A stretch of 49,531 nt of DNA from the NCBI GenBank assembly GCA_021802945.1, contig JAJZRE010000013.1:1-49531 (forward strand). The letters run 5' to 3'. The DNA is from Pseudomonadota bacterium (GTDB lineage: Bacteria > Pseudomonadota > Gammaproteobacteria > Burkholderiales > Thiobacillaceae). Within the stretch, counting starts at the first letter, position 1, and each line of letters opens with the position of its first letter. Position numbers and translations under genes: made by a program. The notes below the pieces were generated by a model, which did not search any database, had not been told where the DNA came from, and worked only from the letters and a program-made list of their open reading frames with translations. Below are positions 39,765-48,914 of this stretch, piece after piece.

Positions 39765-40580
39765 TTACTCGATTTTTGCACCGGCACGCACGGCCGTGAT
39801 GGCATCGCGGATGCGCTCCTGCTGAATTTGCTTGGCGATTTCGCCCCGCACGGCATCCAGCGGCGGCAGTTTCGGCGTGCGCGTGTCGTCAAGACGGATG
39901 ATGTGGTAGCCGAACTGCGTCTTCACGGGGGTCCGGGTGGTTTCGCCTTTCTTCAGGCCGGCCAGCGCATTGGAGAACTCGGGCACGAAGGCGCGCCGGT
40001 CGGACCAGTCGAGCGCCCCGCCGTTCTTGGCCGAGCCGGGATCAATCGAATATTTCTTCGCCAGATCCTCGAACTTGGCTTTCTTGCCGAGTTCGGCGAT
40101 CAGTTTCTTCGCCTCGGCCTCGGTTTTCACCAGAATATGGTGGGCGCGGTACTCGGGCTCCATCGGCTGGGCCTTGGCCTTGTCGTACGTCGCCTGAATT
40201 TCGGCGTCGGTGACCGGATGGGCCTTGACGTAGTCCTCCAGGTAGGCCTTGGCGAGCTGATCCTTGCGGCGGATATCGAGCGCGGCAGCCAGGTTCGGCT
40301 CCTTGTCGAGGCCCTTGTCGACGGCGGCGCGCGACAGCAGTTCCAGGTTGACCAGGGATTCGCGTACGCGGGCATCCAGTTGCGGGGAATCGGGCTGGCC
40401 CTGGGCCATTTCGCGCTTGACCAGGTCGCCATACAGGGCAGGGATGGGTTTGCCGTTGACCACGGCCAGCGGCTTGTTGGCGGCGGCTGCCGGGGCGGGC
40501 GCCGCGGGGGCCGGGGTTTGTGCCTGTGCCAGCGGAGCAAGTGCCAGCAGGATCAGGGCAGGGAGAAGGGCAACGCGCAT
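39765..40580 (-). CDS. periplasmic parvulin-type peptidyl-prolyl isomerase
   Basis: A 271-residue protein with a signal peptide (residues 1-20, cleavage likely after AQA) and an Ala/Pro-rich spacer. A SurA/PpiD-like helical region follows, then one parvulin domain (about residues 130-225: YRAHHILVKTEAEAKKLIAEL, GGALDWSDRRAFVPEFSNAL, TQFGYHIIRLDD). It helps fold exported proteins, probably outer-membrane proteins. It lies 11 bp after bolA in the yciB-yciI-bolA-parvulin order common in betaproteobacteria. Confidence 0.92.
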   Translation of the reverse strand: MRVALLPALILLALAPLAQAQTPAPAAPAPAAAANKPLAVVNGKPIPALYGDLVKREMAQGQPDSPQLDARVRESLVNLELLSRAAVDKGLDKEPNLAAALDIRRKDQLAKAYLEDYVKAHPVTDAEIQATYDKAKAQPMEPEYRAHHILVKTEAEAKKLIAELGKKAKFEDLAKKYSIDPGSAKNGGALDWSDRRAFVPEFSNALAGLKKGETTRTPVKTQFGYHIIRLDDTRTPKLPPLDAVRGEIAKQIQQERIRDAITAVRAGAKIE

Positions 40581-40591
40581 TCGGATTCCTT

Positions 40592-40855
40592 TCAGAGTTC
40601 TTCCGGGGTTAAGGCGGTAATCGACAACGCATGGATTTCGCGCTGCATGAGTTCGCCCATGGCTTCATAGACCAGCCGGTGGCGGGCGAGGGTGGAGAGA
40701 TCGCGGAATTTGGGGGACACCAGCGTGAGGCGGAAGTGCCCGCCCCCCGAGGCGGCGCCGGCGTGTCCCTTGTGCTGGGCACTTTCGTCTTCCAGCGTGT
40801 AGGTTTCGGGTTCCAGCGCGGCGAGGCGCTGGCGGATCAGCTCGGCCGTGCTCAT
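40592..40855 (-). CDS. bolA: BolA-family protein
   Basis: An 87-residue BolA/IbaG-like protein. [30 protein letters not shown] carries the helix-turn and conserved HRLVY, with the C-terminal [13 protein letters not shown]. BolA proteins bind [2Fe-2S] with monothiol glutaredoxins and affect morphology and iron-sulfur trafficking. The start ATG 40855 overlaps the yciI stop by 4 bp; the further upstream frame extension is not used. Confidence 0.9.
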   Translation of the reverse strand: MSTAELIRQRLAALEPETYTLEDESAQHKGHAGAASGGGHFRLTLVSPKFRDLSTLARHRLVYEAMGELMQREIHALSITALTPEEL

Positions 40856-41154
40856 GCGGGAAAGGTTTTCCGGAAGGGCTTGACGCTGACGCCGGCATAG
40901 ACGCCGGCCGCGACATAGGGGTCGGCGTCGGCCCACGCCTGCGCGTCGGCGAGCGATTCGAATTCGGCGACGATCAGGCTGCCGGTATATCCCGCGGCGC
41001 CCGGCTCATTGCCGTCGACGGCGGGAAACGGGCCGGCCAGAAGGAGTCGTCCTGCCTGCTGCAGGGCGCGCAGACGTTCCACATGGGCGGGGCGCGTGGC
41101 TAGTCGCCGCTCGAGGCTGTCGGGCGCATCCTGCCCGACGATGGCATAGAACAT
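40852..41154 (-). CDS. yciI: YciI-family protein
   Basis: A 100-residue YciI (DUF1330-like ferredoxin-fold) protein: [40 protein letters not shown] and [20 protein letters not shown]. The family His-Asp pair (H24 in PAHVERL and D in WADADPY) is present. The enzymatic role is not established for most members. The start overlaps the yciB stop by one base (TAATG) and the end overlaps bolA, so the three are translationally coupled. Confidence 0.9.
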   Translation of the reverse strand: MFYAIVGQDAPDSLERRLATRPAHVERLRALQQAGRLLLAGPFPAVDGNEPGAAGYTGSLIVAEFESLADAQAWADADPYVAAGVYAGVSVKPFRKTFPA

Positions 41155-41771
41155 TATTTGTTTTCTTCCTTGTCCAGATATTTGGTCAGCATCATGCTCT
41201 GACCGATTACAAACACCAGCATCAGCCCCAGGCTGCCGAACAGCTTGAAATCCACCCAGGCATCGGTCGAGAAGTTGAAGGCGACAAACAGATTTGCAAC
41301 CCCCATGAAGGCGAAAAATCCGCCCCAGCTCGCATTCAACCGACCCCATGCGACGTCGGGAAGTTCCATTTGGGCGTTCATCAGGCTCCTGATGACGTTG
41401 CGGCCGAACGCGGCGGACCCGAAGATGATGGCCGCGAAAATCCAGTACAGCACGGTCGGCTTCCATTTGATGAAGCTTTCGTCGTGCAGCCACAGGGTGG
41501 CGCCGCCGAACAGCACGATGATGCCCAGGCTCACCCACATCATGGTGTCGGTCTTGTGGCCGCGCAGTTTGACCCAGGCGATCTGCCCGACGCTGGCGAC
41601 GATGGCGACCAGGGTGGCGAGATAGATGCCGGGCTTCTCGCCCGCGTGAACCGGCTGCGGCAGGCCGAGGCCGGCCATGAAGGCGCGCGTGGCGTCGGCG
41701 TTGGCGTCGCCCAGCTTGTAGGCGATGAAAAAGACGATGATGGGGAAGAGATCGAACAGCAGTTTTTTCAT
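41154..41771 (-). CDS. yciB: inner-membrane protein YciB (septation protein A)
   Basis: A 205-residue YciB/IspZ membrane protein with five hydrophobic segments. It begins [19 protein letters not shown] and has [56 protein letters not shown] and [10 protein letters not shown]. YciB is linked to envelope integrity and division. The longer reading frame starts at 41876, but ATG 41771 gives the exact family N-terminus. First gene of the yciB-yciI-bolA-parvulin-hfq series. Confidence 0.93.
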   Translation of the reverse strand: MKKLLFDLFPIIVFFIAYKLGDANADATRAFMAGLGLPQPVHAGEKPGIYLATLVAIVASVGQIAWVKLRGHKTDTMMWVSLGIIVLFGGATLWLHDESFIKWKPTVLYWIFAAIIFGSAAFGRNVIRSLMNAQMELPDVAWGRLNASWGGFFAFMGVANLFVAFNFSTDAWVDFKLFGSLGLMLVFVIGQSMMLTKYLDKEENK

Positions 41772-41818
41772 TAGGGTCGGGCCATGCGGCCAGCCGTAAT
41801 TCGGGTGATTGCTTATTT

Positions 41819-41827
41819 TGCTATGAT
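41819..41827 (+). promoter_or_regulatory. extended -10 promoter for the PHP-yciO-M50-trpS run
   Basis: TGCTATGAT is a TGn-TATGAT extended -10 located about 52 bases before the PHP gene, in the divergent gap with yciB. The -35 region is poor. Confidence 0.45.
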
Positions 41828-41878
41828 TCCCCCTCCTGACCAAGCGCTTTTGGCGCTGGTCGCCAGACCCGATCATCG

Positions 41879-42742
41879 ATGCTCAATATCGATCTGCATT
41901 GCCATTCCAGTGTGTCTGACGGTGTGTTGCCGCCCGCCGAAGTGGTCGCGCGCGCGGCCGCCAACGGCGTGCATGCGCTCGCGCTGACCGACCACGACGA
42001 CGTGGCGGGGATCGCCGCTGCGCGGGCCGCGGCGGACGAAGCCGGGCTGACGCTGATCCCCGGCGTCGAAATCTCGGTGAGCTGGGGCGGCCACACCGTG
42101 CACATCGTCGGTCTGCGCATCGATCCTGCGCATCCCGTGCTGGCAGCGGGCCTGTACGATATCCGTCTCGGCCGCATCGAGCGCGCCCGCCGCATGGCGG
42201 ACGACCTGGCGCAGTCCGGCATCGTCGGGGCCTACGAAGGCGCGTACGACTATGCCGCCAACAAGCAGATGGTGGGGCGCACGCATTTCGCCCGCTGGCT
42301 GGTGGCGCAGGGCCATGCACCCGACATGCGCAGCGCCTTCCGGAAGTTTCTGACGCGCGGCAATCCCGGCTACGTCGAACACGAATGGACCAGCCTGGAA
42401 AACGCCGTCGGCTGGATCCGTGCCAGCGGCGGCATGGCGGTGATCGCGCATCCGGGGCGCTACGCCTTCAATGCGCGCGAACTCCACCTGCTGCTGGATG
42501 CCTTTCGCGCGCTGGGCGGCGAGGGCATCGAGGTCATCACCGGCAGCCATCATCCTTCCGAATACGGCAAGTTTGCCGATCTGGCCCGTGCGTTCGGCCT
42601 CAAGGCATCGCGCGGGGCGGATTTTCACGCGCCGGGCGAGGGCATCGACATCGGCCGCCTGCCCGCGCTGCCGCATTACTGCCAGCCGGTCTGGCAGGAC
42701 TGGCCGGAACTTGAAGCGCATTTCTCCCTTTCACCCACCTGA
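41879..42742 (+). CDS. PHP-domain phosphoesterase (RNase AM/YciV-like)
   Basis: A 287-residue PHP hydrolase. Metal ligands are visible in NIDLHCHSSVSDG, ALTDHDDVAGI, LIPGVEIS, VIAHPGRY, GSHHPSEY and SRGADFHAPGE. E. coli YciV (RNase AM, trpH) is a 5'-3' exonuclease acting on short RNAs and 3',5'-bisphosphate nucleotides; the length and adjacent yciO match. ATG 41879 has a weak ribosome site. Followed by yciO after 6 bp. Confidence 0.88.
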   Translation: MLNIDLHCHSSVSDGVLPPAEVVARAAANGVHALALTDHDDVAGIAAARAAADEAGLTLIPGVEISVSWGGHTVHIVGLRIDPAHPVLAAGLYDIRLGRIERARRMADDLAQSGIVGAYEGAYDYAANKQMVGRTHFARWLVAQGHAPDMRSAFRKFLTRGNPGYVEHEWTSLENAVGWIRASGGMAVIAHPGRYAFNARELHLLLDAFRALGGEGIEVITGSHHPSEYGKFADLARAFGLKASRGADFHAPGEGIDIGRLPALPHYCQPVWQDWPELEAHFSLSPT

Positions 42743-42748
42743 CGATTT

Positions 42749-43372
42749 ATGGCGCAATTCTTCAACATCCATGCCGACAACCCGCAGCCCCGCCTGATCC
42801 AGCAGGCGGTCGACATCCTCAAGCGCGGGGGCGTGATCGTCTATCCCACCGATTCCTGCTATGCGCTGGGTTGCCACATCGGCGACAAGGAAGCGGCGAT
42901 GCGGCTGCTGTCGGTGCGCGGGCTCGATACCGGGCACGATCTCACGCTGATCTGCCGCGACCTGTCCGAACTCGGGCGCTACGCCCAGGTCGACAACACC
43001 CAGTTCCGTTTTCTGAAGGCGCACACGCCCGGCGCCTACACCTTCATCCTGCGCGGCACCCGCGAGGTGCCGAAGCGCCTGCTGCACAAGAAGCACGACA
43101 CCATCGGATTGCGCGTGCCGGCGCATCCCATCGTGCAGGCGCTGCTGGCCGGACTCGGCGAGCCCATCCTGTCGTCCACGCTGCTGCTGTATGGAGAAGA
43201 CGTGCCACTGACCGAACCCTGGGAAATCCGCGAACGCCTGGAGCACCTGGTCGATCTGGTCATCGATGGCGGCGCCTGCGGTCTCACGCCTACCACGGTT
43301 GTCGATCTCACGACCGACACGCCCTCCGTGCTGCGCTTCGGCAAGGGCGACACGGCGGATTTCGAGGCCTGA
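42749..43372 (+). CDS. yciO: YciO/Sua5/YrdC-family protein
   Basis: A 207-residue YrdC-like domain protein. GGVIVYPTDSCYALGC, FLKAHTPGAYTFILRGTREVPKR, TIGLRVPAHPI and ILSSTLL are typical. It keeps the YciO pattern rather than the TsaC KRP-type motif. Sua5/TsaC make threonylcarbamoyl-AMP for tRNA t6A; YciO has at most weak activity, and its role is debated. It lies between the PHP gene and the M50 protease. Confidence 0.88.
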   Translation: MAQFFNIHADNPQPRLIQQAVDILKRGGVIVYPTDSCYALGCHIGDKEAAMRLLSVRGLDTGHDLTLICRDLSELGRYAQVDNTQFRFLKAHTPGAYTFILRGTREVPKRLLHKKHDTIGLRVPAHPIVQALLAGLGEPILSSTLLLYGEDVPLTEPWEIRERLEHLVDLVIDGGACGLTPTTVVDLTTDTPSVLRFGKGDTADFEA

Positions 43373-43378
43373 TCGCGC

Positions 43379-44083
43379 ATGGAGCTCACGCTGATCCAGA
43401 AAATTGCGGTGTTCGCCCTCCCGGTGATCTTTGCGATCACCCTGCACGAAGCCGCGCACGGCTACGTGGCGCGGTTCTTCGGCGACATGACCGCGGCGGC
43501 GGCGGGACGGATCACCGCCAATCCGCTCAAGCACATCGACCCGGTCGGAACCATCCTGGTGCCGCTGGTGATCCTGCTCACCAGCAAATTGCTGGGCGGC
43601 GGGATGATCCTGTTCGGCTGGGCCAAGCCGGTTCCGGTCAACTTCGGCCGCCTGCGCCGGCCCAAGCAGGACATGCTGTGGGTGGCGGCCGCCGGCCCCG
43701 GCATGAATTTCGTGATGGCGGTGTTCTGGGCGCTGACGATCCAGCTCGGCCATGCCATGGGCAGCGGTTTTGCCAGTGCGCCGCTGATGCTGATGGGCGC
43801 GGCGGGCGTGTTCATCAATGTCATCCTGATGGCGCTCAACCTCATCCCGCTGCCGCCGCTCGACGGCGGCCGCATCGCCGTCAGCCTGCTGCCGATGAAG
43901 CTGGCCATGCAGTTCGCCCGGCTGGAGCCGTACGGCCTGTTCATCCTGCTCGGCCTCATGTTCACCGGCATTCTCGGCATCATCCTGTGGCCGCTCATCA
44001 GCGTGTTCATCGGCCTGACCGCGCTGGTCACCGGCCTCGAATCCGCCCAGCTGATCGGCCTGATCCAGCTCGTGCTGTCCTGA
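43379..44083 (+). CDS. site-2-protease-like zinc metalloprotease (M50)
   Basis: A 234-residue integral membrane protease. HEAAH at residues 23-27 supplies two zinc ligands and E24, and the third ligand is in NLIPLPPLDGGR. It has about six hydrophobic segments and no PDZ domain, the compact Rv-type S2P found next to trpS in many bacteria. The substrate is unknown. It starts 6 bp after yciO. Confidence 0.9.
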   Translation: MELTLIQKIAVFALPVIFAITLHEAAHGYVARFFGDMTAAAAGRITANPLKHIDPVGTILVPLVILLTSKLLGGGMILFGWAKPVPVNFGRLRRPKQDMLWVAAAGPGMNFVMAVFWALTIQLGHAMGSGFASAPLMLMGAAGVFINVILMALNLIPLPPLDGGRIAVSLLPMKLAMQFARLEPYGLFILLGLMFTGILGIILWPLISVFIGLTALVTGLESAQLIGLIQLVLS

Positions 44084-44123
44084 CCTCCATCGCTTACCCT
44101 TTACTGCTCGCCATTCAACAAAC

Positions 44124-45326
44124 ATGTATTCCGATCGCGTTCTCTCCGGCATGCGCCCCACCGGGCGCCTGCACCTCGGCCACTACCACGGCGTCCTGAA
44201 AAACTGGCTGCGTCTGCAGAACGAGTACCAGTGCCTGTTCTTCGTCGCCGACTGGCACGCGCTGACCACGCATTACGATACGCCGCAGGGGATCGACGAG
44301 AACGTGCGCGACATGGTGGTGGACTGGCTCGCCGCGGGTGTCGATCCTGCGCAGGCCACGCTGTTTATCCAGTCGCGCGTGATCGAGCATGCCGAGCTGC
44401 ATCTGCTGCTGTCGATGATGACGCCGCTCGGCTGGCTGGAGCGCGTGCCGACCTACAAGGACCAGCAGGAAAAACTGGCCAGCAAGGACCTCTCGACCTA
44501 CGGCTTCCTCGGCTATCCGCTGCTGATGAGCGCCGATATCCTGATCTACCGCGCCAACCGGGTGCCGGTCGGCGAAGACCAGATCCCGCACATCGAATTC
44601 ACCCGTGAACTGGCGCGCCGCTTCAACCACATGTACGGGCGCGAACCGGGCTTCGAGGACAAGGCGCGCGCGGCGGTCAAGAAGCTCGGCTCGAAGAAGG
44701 CCCGGCTGTACGAGGAGTGCCGCACCGCCTATCAGGAGAAGGGCGACGACGAGGCGCTGGAATCGGCCAAGGCGCTGCTGAACGACGCGCAGAACCTGTC
44801 GATGAACGATCGCGAGCGCCTGTTCGGCTATCTCGAGGGCTCCGGCAAGATGATTCTCGTCGAACCCGAGGCCCTGCTGACCGAAGCCTCGAAAATGCCG
44901 GGGCTGGACGGGCAGAAGATGTCCAAGTCCTACGGCAACACCATCGCGTTGCGCGAAGATCCCGAGACGGTCACCAGGAAAATCCGCACCATGCCGACCG
45001 ACCCCGCGCGCGTCCGCCGCACCGACCCGGGCAATCCGGCCAACTGCCCGGTATGGCAGTTCCATCTGGTGTATTCCGACGATGCGACCCGTCAGTGGGC
45101 CACGGCGGGGTGCACCAGCGCCGGGATCGGCTGCCTCGAATGCAAGCAGCCGGTGATCGACGCCGTGCTGGCCGAACTCGCGCCGATCAGGGAACGCGCT
45201 GCGTATTACGAAGACAACCCGGACCAGGTGCGCAACATCCTCGCCGACGGCTGCGAAAAGGCACAGGAACTGGCGCGCGACACCATGCGCGATGTGCGGG
45301 AGGCGATGGGGCTGACCTTCGGCTGA
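44124..45326 (+). CDS. trpS: tryptophanyl-tRNA synthetase
   Basis: A 400-residue class I synthetase. HLGH is at residues 17-20 (GRLHLGHYHGVLKNW), DILIYRANRVPVGEDQ binds tryptophan/ATP, and KMSKS is at 265-269 (GQKMSKSYGN). It is longer than the E. coli enzyme (334), with an insertion after KMSKS containing TDPARVRRTDPGNPANCPV and a Cys cluster (CTSAGIGCLECK), a form common in betaproteobacteria and some others. Last gene of its run. Confidence 0.96.
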   Translation: MYSDRVLSGMRPTGRLHLGHYHGVLKNWLRLQNEYQCLFFVADWHALTTHYDTPQGIDENVRDMVVDWLAAGVDPAQATLFIQSRVIEHAELHLLLSMMTPLGWLERVPTYKDQQEKLASKDLSTYGFLGYPLLMSADILIYRANRVPVGEDQIPHIEFTRELARRFNHMYGREPGFEDKARAAVKKLGSKKARLYEECRTAYQEKGDDEALESAKALLNDAQNLSMNDRERLFGYLEGSGKMILVEPEALLTEASKMPGLDGQKMSKSYGNTIALREDPETVTRKIRTMPTDPARVRRTDPGNPANCPVWQFHLVYSDDATRQWATAGCTSAGIGCLECKQPVIDAVLAELAPIRERAAYYEDNPDQVRNILADGCEKAQELARDTMRDVREAMGLTFG

Positions 45327-45344
45327 CCGCAGGGCCATGCCGAT

Positions 45345-45367
45345 CCGGCGCTTGCGTGGGGCGCCGG
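45345..45367. terminator. hairpin after trpS
   Basis: CCGGCGC, a 9-base loop, GCGCCGG, beginning 19 bp after the trpS stop. A 7-bp perfect stem, but without a U-tract; weak terminator candidate. Confidence 0.35.
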
Positions 45368-45470
45368 TTACCGGCTCACGACCACGATCCTTCTGGCCGA
45401 GACGGTGTACATCGCGGTGATGCCGGAAAATCCAGTGATCACCGTTCGTGCAGGGCCTGGCTCTGCGCCT

Positions 45471-45647
45471 TCACCGGTGACCCGCCTCACCCTTGTCGGC
45501 CTTGAGCTTTTCAATCTCCTCCACCATTTTTTCAATCAGGACCAGGGCCGCTTCCAGGACGTCTTCCGCCGCCAGGGCCTTCTTGAACACGCCCGCCTTT
45601 TTCATGACCTGATGTGCGGCGCGCAGCTTTGCGAGTTCGTCTCTCAT
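45471..45647 (-). CDS. small helical protein, 58 residues, unknown
   Basis: A short ORF on the minus strand: RDELAKLRAAHQVMKKAGVF then KKALAAEDVLEAALVLIEKM and VEEIEKLKADKGEAGHR. It has good codon use, an AGAGAGAAG ribosome-binding region just before the ATG, and an obvious heptad-like pattern predicting helices or a coiled coil, rich in Lys, Glu, Ala. No family recognised. It lies about 100 bp downstream of the hemolysin-III gene on the same strand. An opposite-strand ORF covers the same bases but looks non-biological. Confidence 0.55.
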   Translation of the reverse strand: MRDELAKLRAAHQVMKKAGVFKKALAAEDVLEAALVLIEKMVEEIEKLKADKGEAGHR

Positions 45648-45752
45648 GCTTCTCTCTATCCTATTTCACAAGACAAAAAGAGGGGTAGGGCGGGCAGGCC
45701 CTGACATCATGCTTATCCCTGCCGGCTGACGGGCGGGCGGCTGGCCAGCGGG

Positions 45753-46415
45753 TCAGGCCGCATACCCGAGCACCGCGAAGTAATGGCATGCCGTTCCCGT
45801 CATGACAAACAGGTGCCAGATCAGGTGGCCATACTTCAGGCGCGAATCGAGTGCGAAAAAAGCGACGCCAGCGGTGTAGGACACGCCGCCCGCAATCAAC
45901 CAGAGCAGGCCCGTTGTGGGCACTCTGGCAACCAGGGGATCGAGCGCTATCACGACCAGCCACCCCATCATCAGATAGTTCACGGTAGAGAGGATGGGAT
46001 GAGAGCCCTTGTTGAATACCTTGAGCGCCACGCCGACTGCGGCAAGGCCCCAGACCACGCCCAGAAGCGTCCAGCCCCATGCCCCACGCAGCACCCCCAG
46101 CGTAAACGGTGTGTAGGTACCCGCGATAAGCAGAAAGATCGCGGAATGCTCGATGATGCGAAACACACGCTTGGCCTTGCCGGTGGGTAGCGCGTGGTAG
46201 AGGGTCGACGACAGGTAAAGCAGGATCATGGTCGCCGCGAAAATGCTCGCGCCGACGACGAAACGGGCGTCGCCGTGCCGTTCTGCCTGCAGGATGAGGT
46301 AGGGCGTTCCGACGAGTGCGGCGACCAGCGCCAACCCGTGGCTGATGCTGTTTGCGATTTCTTCCCCTTGCGACTGCGGACGCCTGGGGGCTGCAGGCAA
46401 TGCATGCACAAGCAT
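45753..46415 (-). CDS. hemolysin III / PAQR-family membrane protein
   Basis: A 220-residue seven-helix membrane protein of the Hly-III/PAQR group. The family metal-site residues are present: GEEIANSISHGLALVAAL, LSSTLYHALP, IIEHSAIFLLIAGTYTPF and YGHLIWHLFVMTGTACHYFAVL. PAQR relatives act in membrane-lipid homeostasis or ceramidase-like hydrolysis; the hemolysin name is historical. It follows the cardiolipin synthase gene by about 37 bp on the same strand, which fits a membrane-lipid theme. Confidence 0.9.
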   Translation of the reverse strand: MLVHALPAAPRRPQSQGEEIANSISHGLALVAALVGTPYLILQAERHGDARFVVGASIFAATMILLYLSSTLYHALPTGKAKRVFRIIEHSAIFLLIAGTYTPFTLGVLRGAWGWTLLGVVWGLAAVGVALKVFNKGSHPILSTVNYLMMGWLVVIALDPLVARVPTTGLLWLIAGGVSYTAGVAFFALDSRLKYGHLIWHLFVMTGTACHYFAVLGYAA

Positions 46416-46452
46416 TCCTTTCGGGACTAACGCCGCCTGTTGCGGGTCCTGC

Positions 46453-47904
46453 TCATAGCAGCCGCGCCCACAAACGCGCGCCGGCTTCCTTCAGACGCGA
46501 CAGGAGGGAACGGTGTTCCCAATCGGCCCGGGTGATTTGCCGGGACGCCTGCAGGTCCTGATCGAACATGGCCTGCATGCGGCTGCCGAAGTCCTGTCCC
46601 AGAATCACGGCATCGATCTCCTGGTTGTTCAGGCGACTGCGCCAGTCCAGGTTGGTGGAGCCGACCGCGGACCACACGCCGTCTATCATCGCGGTCTTCG
46701 AATGCAGCAGGGCGTCCTGGCGTTCATAGATCCTGATTCCGCCATCCAGGAGTTCCTGGTAAAACGAACGCGAGGCATACAGCACCAGATCGGAATCCGA
46801 TTTGCCGGGCAGCAGCAGCCGCACATCCGCGCCGCGCGCCGCGGCACCCTTGAGCGCGGCCAATAGCTGCGGGTCGGGAAGGAAGTAGGCATTGGTGAGG
46901 TAGACCTGGCTTTCCGCGCTGTTGATGGCGGAGATCAGGGTGGCATACATCAGGCTGTACGGGTCGTCGGGCGAGCTGCCGATGGCGCGCACGACTTCCG
47001 GGCCCTTGGTGGCGAGTTGCGGAAAATAGTTACGGCCGCGCAGCGTACCGCCTTTCTGCCGTTCCCAGGTGGTCATGAACAGCTTCTGGAAATCGGCGGC
47101 CACCGGCCCTTCGATGCGCAGATGGGTATCGCGCCAGGTCGGACCGTCCTGCGCGTACCGGGCCTTCTTGCTGCGTGAAAACGGGCTGGCGAACGAACCG
47201 GAGGAATACACGCTGCTGATGTTGATGCCGCCGACGTAGGCTATCTTGCCGTCCACCACCAGCAGCTTGCGGTGATCGCGTTCGTTGAGCGCCCAGTCCT
47301 TGCGTGCCTTGCGCGGGTCGACCGGGTTGTATTCCAGCACATGGGCACCGGCATCCACCAGCGGCTGGAAGAATTCCCTGGGCGTGGACAGCGACCCCAC
47401 GCTGTCATAGATCAGATTGACCTGCACCCCCGTGATCTGCCTGACCAGCAACGCGTCGACGAGGCTCTGGCCGATCTCATCCGGCTCCAGGATGTAGGTT
47501 TCGAGATTGATGTTGTCCCTGGCCGCGTTGATCGCTGCAAACATCGAGGCATAGGTGGCCGGTCCATCCAGCAGCAGTTCAACCTTGTTGCCCACCACCA
47601 GCGGGCTGCCGCCCATTTCCTGCACCAGCGCCAGATGGCGTTCAAAGATATGCGTCTCATCGGCACCGAGCTTGAGCCGGGCCAGGATGGCCTTGCTCTG
47701 CTGACTGGGTAAAGGGCCGTATGCACCTTCCATCCGAACGGGGCGGGACGGATGCAGGGCGAGGTCGGGATTGATCCTCGGAAGCGAGCCACAGCCTCCC
47801 AGCAGAAGCGGCGTGATGGCAGCCAGGAGCAGGCCGCGCCGCATCAGCGCCCGCATGCGCTGACCGCAACCCTGCTGCAGTCCTGTCATACGGCATCCAT
47901 CCAA
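46453..47904 (-). CDS. cardiolipin synthase-like phospholipase D lipoprotein
   Basis: A 483-residue PLD-superfamily protein. Both HKD motifs are seen: NERDHRKLLVVDGKIAYVGG (HRKLLVVD) and LLHSKTAMIDGVWSAVGSTN (HSKTAMID). The N-terminus has a signal and lipobox (LLLGGC, Cys near residue 38), so the enzyme is probably a lipoprotein facing the periplasm, unlike the membrane-spanning ClsA. It most resembles the ClsC/YmdC branch. The TTG start at 47904 has GGAGA at good spacing; ATG 47889 is an alternative that still keeps the lipobox. Confidence 0.87.
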   Translation of the reverse strand: MDGCRMTGLQQGCGQRMRALMRRGLLLAAITPLLLGGCGSLPRINPDLALHPSRPVRMEGAYGPLPSQQSKAILARLKLGADETHIFERHLALVQEMGGSPLVVGNKVELLLDGPATYASMFAAINAARDNINLETYILEPDEIGQSLVDALLVRQITGVQVNLIYDSVGSLSTPREFFQPLVDAGAHVLEYNPVDPRKARKDWALNERDHRKLLVVDGKIAYVGGINISSVYSSGSFASPFSRSKKARYAQDGPTWRDTHLRIEGPVAADFQKLFMTTWERQKGGTLRGRNYFPQLATKGPEVVRAIGSSPDDPYSLMYATLISAINSAESQVYLTNAYFLPDPQLLAALKGAAARGADVRLLLPGKSDSDLVLYASRSFYQELLDGGIRIYERQDALLHSKTAMIDGVWSAVGSTNLDWRSRLNNQEIDAVILGQDFGSRMQAMFDQDLQASRQITRADWEHRSLLSRLKEAGARLWARLL

Positions 47905-47962
47905 GTCGTTCTCCGTTGTTCCGCGCCCGGCAATGATAGCCGGGGTCGTCTGTGCTGTTCAG

Positions 47963-48715
47963 TCAGCCGCCGGATCGGCCAAGGACGTGGAAAGGGTCGC
48001 CGTGGGGGATGTCCGCAAGCAGGCGGTCATATTCCTTTTTGACCACTGCATAGCATTCGCATACCGCCTTTTCCAGTCCCGGCCGGTCGAGCACCTCGAT
48101 GCGGCCCCGGCTGTAGCGGATCAGTCCGGCGCGCTGCAATTTCCCGGCGGCCTCGGTCACCCCTTCGCGGCGCACGCCGAGCATGTTGGCGATCAGTTCC
48201 TGCGTCATGGTCAGCGAATCCGAGGACAGGCGGTCCAGGCTCAGCAACAGCCAGCGGCACAGTTGCTGTTCGATCGAATGGTGACGGTTGCATACCGCGG
48301 TCTGCGTCATCTGCGTGATCAGCGCCTGGGTGTAGCGCAGCAGCAGGCGCAGCACCGGCCCGGCGCGGTTGAATTCCTGTTTCAGCCGTTCCGCCTTCAG
48401 GCGATAGCCGTGGCCCGCGCTCTGCACCACGGCCCGACTGGGGGTGGTGTCGCCGCCCATGAACAGCGAAATGCCGAGTATTCCCTCATTGCCGACCACT
48501 GCGATTTCGGCCGATGCGCCGTCCTCCAGCACATACAGCAGGGACACGATGGCAGTGGTGGGGAAGTAGACGTGGTGCAGCTGGGCGCCGGACTCGTACA
48601 GGACTTCGCCGAGCGGCATCGGGATCGGTTCCAGATGGGGTGACAGGCGCTCGAACTCGGCAGCGGGCAAGGCGGCGAGAAGATGGTTTTGCGTTGGGCT
48701 GGGGGGCGTGGGCAT
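47963..48715 (-). CDS. Crp/Fnr-family regulator (1)
   Basis: A 250-residue regulator with an N-terminal cNMP-like barrel (residues about 10-130; VLYESGAQLHHVYFPTTAIVSLLYVLEDG, GNEGILGISLFMGGDTTPSRAV), a dimer helix and a C-terminal winged helix (LTMTQELIANMLGVRREGVTEAAGKLQ, LIRYSRGRIEVLDRPGLEKA). There are no FNR-type N-terminal cysteines, and the cassette lacks the cAMP-binding Arg-Ser pattern, so the ligand is unknown. ATG 48715 fits the family start. A close paralogue lies upstream. Confidence 0.88.
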   Translation of the reverse strand: MPTPPSPTQNHLLAALPAAEFERLSPHLEPIPMPLGEVLYESGAQLHHVYFPTTAIVSLLYVLEDGASAEIAVVGNEGILGISLFMGGDTTPSRAVVQSAGHGYRLKAERLKQEFNRAGPVLRLLLRYTQALITQMTQTAVCNRHHSIEQQLCRWLLLSLDRLSSDSLTMTQELIANMLGVRREGVTEAAGKLQRAGLIRYSRGRIEVLDRPGLEKAVCECYAVVKKEYDRLLADIPHGDPFHVLGRSGG

Positions 48716-48914
48716 CAGCGGGCTCCAGCGTTGCGGTCGCGGCTGCGGGATTGCACGGACGGTGCCGAATGGATCGTATGGCGTCAGCTTATCACGGCTC
48801 CGAGCCATCCTGTGCGGGCTCGGTACGCTGTCGCACACACCGGTCATGGCGTCCTGCCCGGGCGCCCTGGCGAATGAAGCGCGGGAGACACCGCGCCAGG
48901 CAACGGCGATCGCA
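48716..48914. other. intergenic region between two Crp/Fnr genes
   Basis: About 200 bp with no credible gene. No FNR-box-like palindrome was recognised; presumably it holds the promoter of the downstream regulator. Confidence 0.3.

Noticed and set aside
45405-45704. Plus-strand 99-codon ORF
   Set aside because: Opposite the 58-residue helical ORF, which has the better ribosome site and composition.
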